In this document: in pieces, positions 6,468 through 6,938 of the stretch
Numbering within the stretch: position 1 is the first letter of the stretch
Layout: each line of letters opens with the position of its first letter
Origin: Thiotrichales bacterium
GTDB taxonomy: Bacteria > Pseudomonadota > Gammaproteobacteria > UWMA-0217
DNA length: 6,938 nt
Assembly (NCBI GenBank): GCA_024763135.1
Contig: JANTGD010000192.1
Location: 1-6,938 of the forward strand
Reading direction: 5' to 3'
Program-made: the position numbers and the translations under genes
Notes under the pieces: generated by a model
The model's database searches: none
What the model saw: only the letters and a program-made list of their open reading frames with translations
Told to the model about the DNA's origin: nothing

Positions 6468-6494
6468 AAAAAAATGCCGCCTCGTAAGGCGGCA
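6468..6494 (-). terminator. Terminator-like hairpin, minus-strand direction
   Basis: TGCCGCC (6475-6481) and GGCGGCA (6488-6494) form a perfect 7-bp stem with a 6-nt loop. Read on the minus strand, the stem is followed by seven T (complement of A at 6468-6474), which is the form of an intrinsic terminator. On the plus strand the 3' flank is A-rich, so termination there is unlikely. A minus-strand transcript from about 6500-6850 is implied, but no credible gene is seen there. Confidence 0.55.
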
Positions 6495-6503
6495 AAATAA
6501 CTC

Positions 6504-6574
6504 AGGAGGAGTCACATCCAATGAATGTACGCGTACAGTGTAATACCGTTTGCACATTTTGTCCCAAAAGTTGA
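6504..6574 (+). CDS. Possible 17-residue Cys-containing peptide with strong Shine-Dalgarno
   Basis: AGGAGGAG at 6504-6511 is the strongest Shine-Dalgarno in the window and stands 9 bases before an ATG at 6521. That frame reads MNVRVQCNTVCTFCPKS and stops at 6574. A second ATG at 6525, in another frame, opens 109 codons ending at 6854, seven bases inside the right repeat. Its product is Thr/His/Pro-rich and unrecognised, so it may be the front of a gene cut by the insertion or chance. Only one of the two is likely to be real. The peptide resembles no precursor family I can name. The ribosome site is what is seen; translation is inference. Confidence 0.22.
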
Positions 6575-6847
6575 TCTGGGAAAAACAACCGCTCATCCAC
6601 GCGAATGTGACCCCTATCACAAGCTTCTGACATTCAACCAATTTTCAGGTCATAAAGCGGTCCCGACAAACTCAATTCAACTCCCCACCCGGACGACAAT
6701 CAACTATCGCATCGCTTGGCACTCAAAGACCGGTACAATCCCTGTAACTTTAGGTGATCACGGATCAATAGGGCGCTCTCCGAGAATAGAGACCGAAACG
6801 AGGGGATGCCATTGTCGCTCAATTGAGGCAATTGGTGACTTACATTC

Positions 6848-6938
6848 AACCTAAAAACCTCAGTTGGGCGCAAAAAAGACGCGTAAGATATTGGTGTGCA
6901 TGGTGAATCGGAAAAACTCGTGGTCACCTTATTGGTGA
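6848..6938 (+). repeat. Right copy of inverted repeat, probable insertion-sequence end
   Basis: This is the same element edge as at 54-144, in opposite orientation and 90 of 91 bases identical. It again begins AACCTAAAAACCTCAGTTGG and runs out of the window to the right. The final base corresponds to the A of the outward ATG seen in the left copy. The near identity indicates recent duplication or homogenisation. Flanking bases on the inner sides of the two copies (145 onward and 6847 backward) are unrelated, which fixes the boundary. Confidence 0.7.

Larger units (their letters stand above)
6035..6847. other. Gene-free or degraded region before the right repeat
   Basis: No frame here has a recognisable protein family or convincing codon pattern. 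A GTG frame at 6037-6288 (83 codons) directly follows the membrane-protein gene, but its product is low-complexity-like and unrecognised. Visible structure consists of a 10-bp inverted repeat enclosing possible nested stems (6104-6200), a 13-base dyad CGTGCTGAGCACG at 6229-6241, a hairpin with a T-run on the minus strand (6468-6494), a strong Shine-Dalgarno at 6504-6511, and the palindrome CTCAATTGAG at 6818-6827. It may be the remains of genes interrupted by the mobile element at 6848. Confidence 0.5.

Noticed and set aside
6438..6641. Minus-strand 67-codon frame
   Set aside because: It reads straight through the terminator-like hairpin at 6468-6494 and has no recognisable family.
6700..6927. 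Minus-strand 75-codon frame starting inside the right repeat
   Set aside because: The corresponding frame in the left copy stops soon after the boundary, so it is a chance junction frame with no family match.

Overview
The window looks like a chromosomal stretch of a Gammaproteobacterium of the Pseudomonadales/Oceanospirillales type. This is inferred from a Pseudomonas-length HtpG, a sigma-32-type heat-shock promoter, a small DUF2007 protein, a chemoreceptor fragment, an adenylate cyclase fused to an FHA domain, and short intergenic mobile repeats. Base composition is near half GC. Genus cannot be fixed from the sequence alone.

Layout: 1-144 is the edge of a repeated element, probably an insertion-sequence end. 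At 6848-6938 the same 91 bases return in opposite orientation with one mismatch, so all unique sequence here lies between two inverted copies. The left copy abuts a chemoreceptor gene that has lost everything but its last ~99 codons (147-446). The stop codon of that remnant comes from a second, 168-bp MITE-like element with 22-bp terminal inverted repeats (432-599). Next are a repeat-like, gene-free spacer and a DUF2007 gene (826-1062), which runs tail-to-tail into a CPA2 (KefB-type) cation/proton antiporter on the minus strand (1059-2228). The antiporter is divergent from htpG (2403-4298). htpG has a good RpoH promoter and an intrinsic terminator. It is followed by a probable two-gene operon: a class III adenylate cyclase-FHA fusion (4397-5347) and a single-pass membrane or periplasmic protein of unknown function (5357-6034).

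The last 900 bases (6035-6938) hold no convincing gene. They contain a possible nested RNA fold (6104-6200), a terminator-like hairpin facing the minus strand (6468-6494), and a strong Shine-Dalgarno followed by two overlapping short reading frames, one of which stays open up to the repeat boundary. The region reads as decayed or interrupted sequence next to the mobile element.

Functionally, htpG and the antiporter point to stress adaptation, and the cyclase-FHA protein to a cAMP signal gated by phosphothreonine recognition. The genes are otherwise separate transcription units. I found no defence system, CRISPR array, tRNA or rRNA. The most unusual points are the inverted repeat pair, the doubly invaded chemoreceptor, and the cyclase-FHA/membrane-protein pair.
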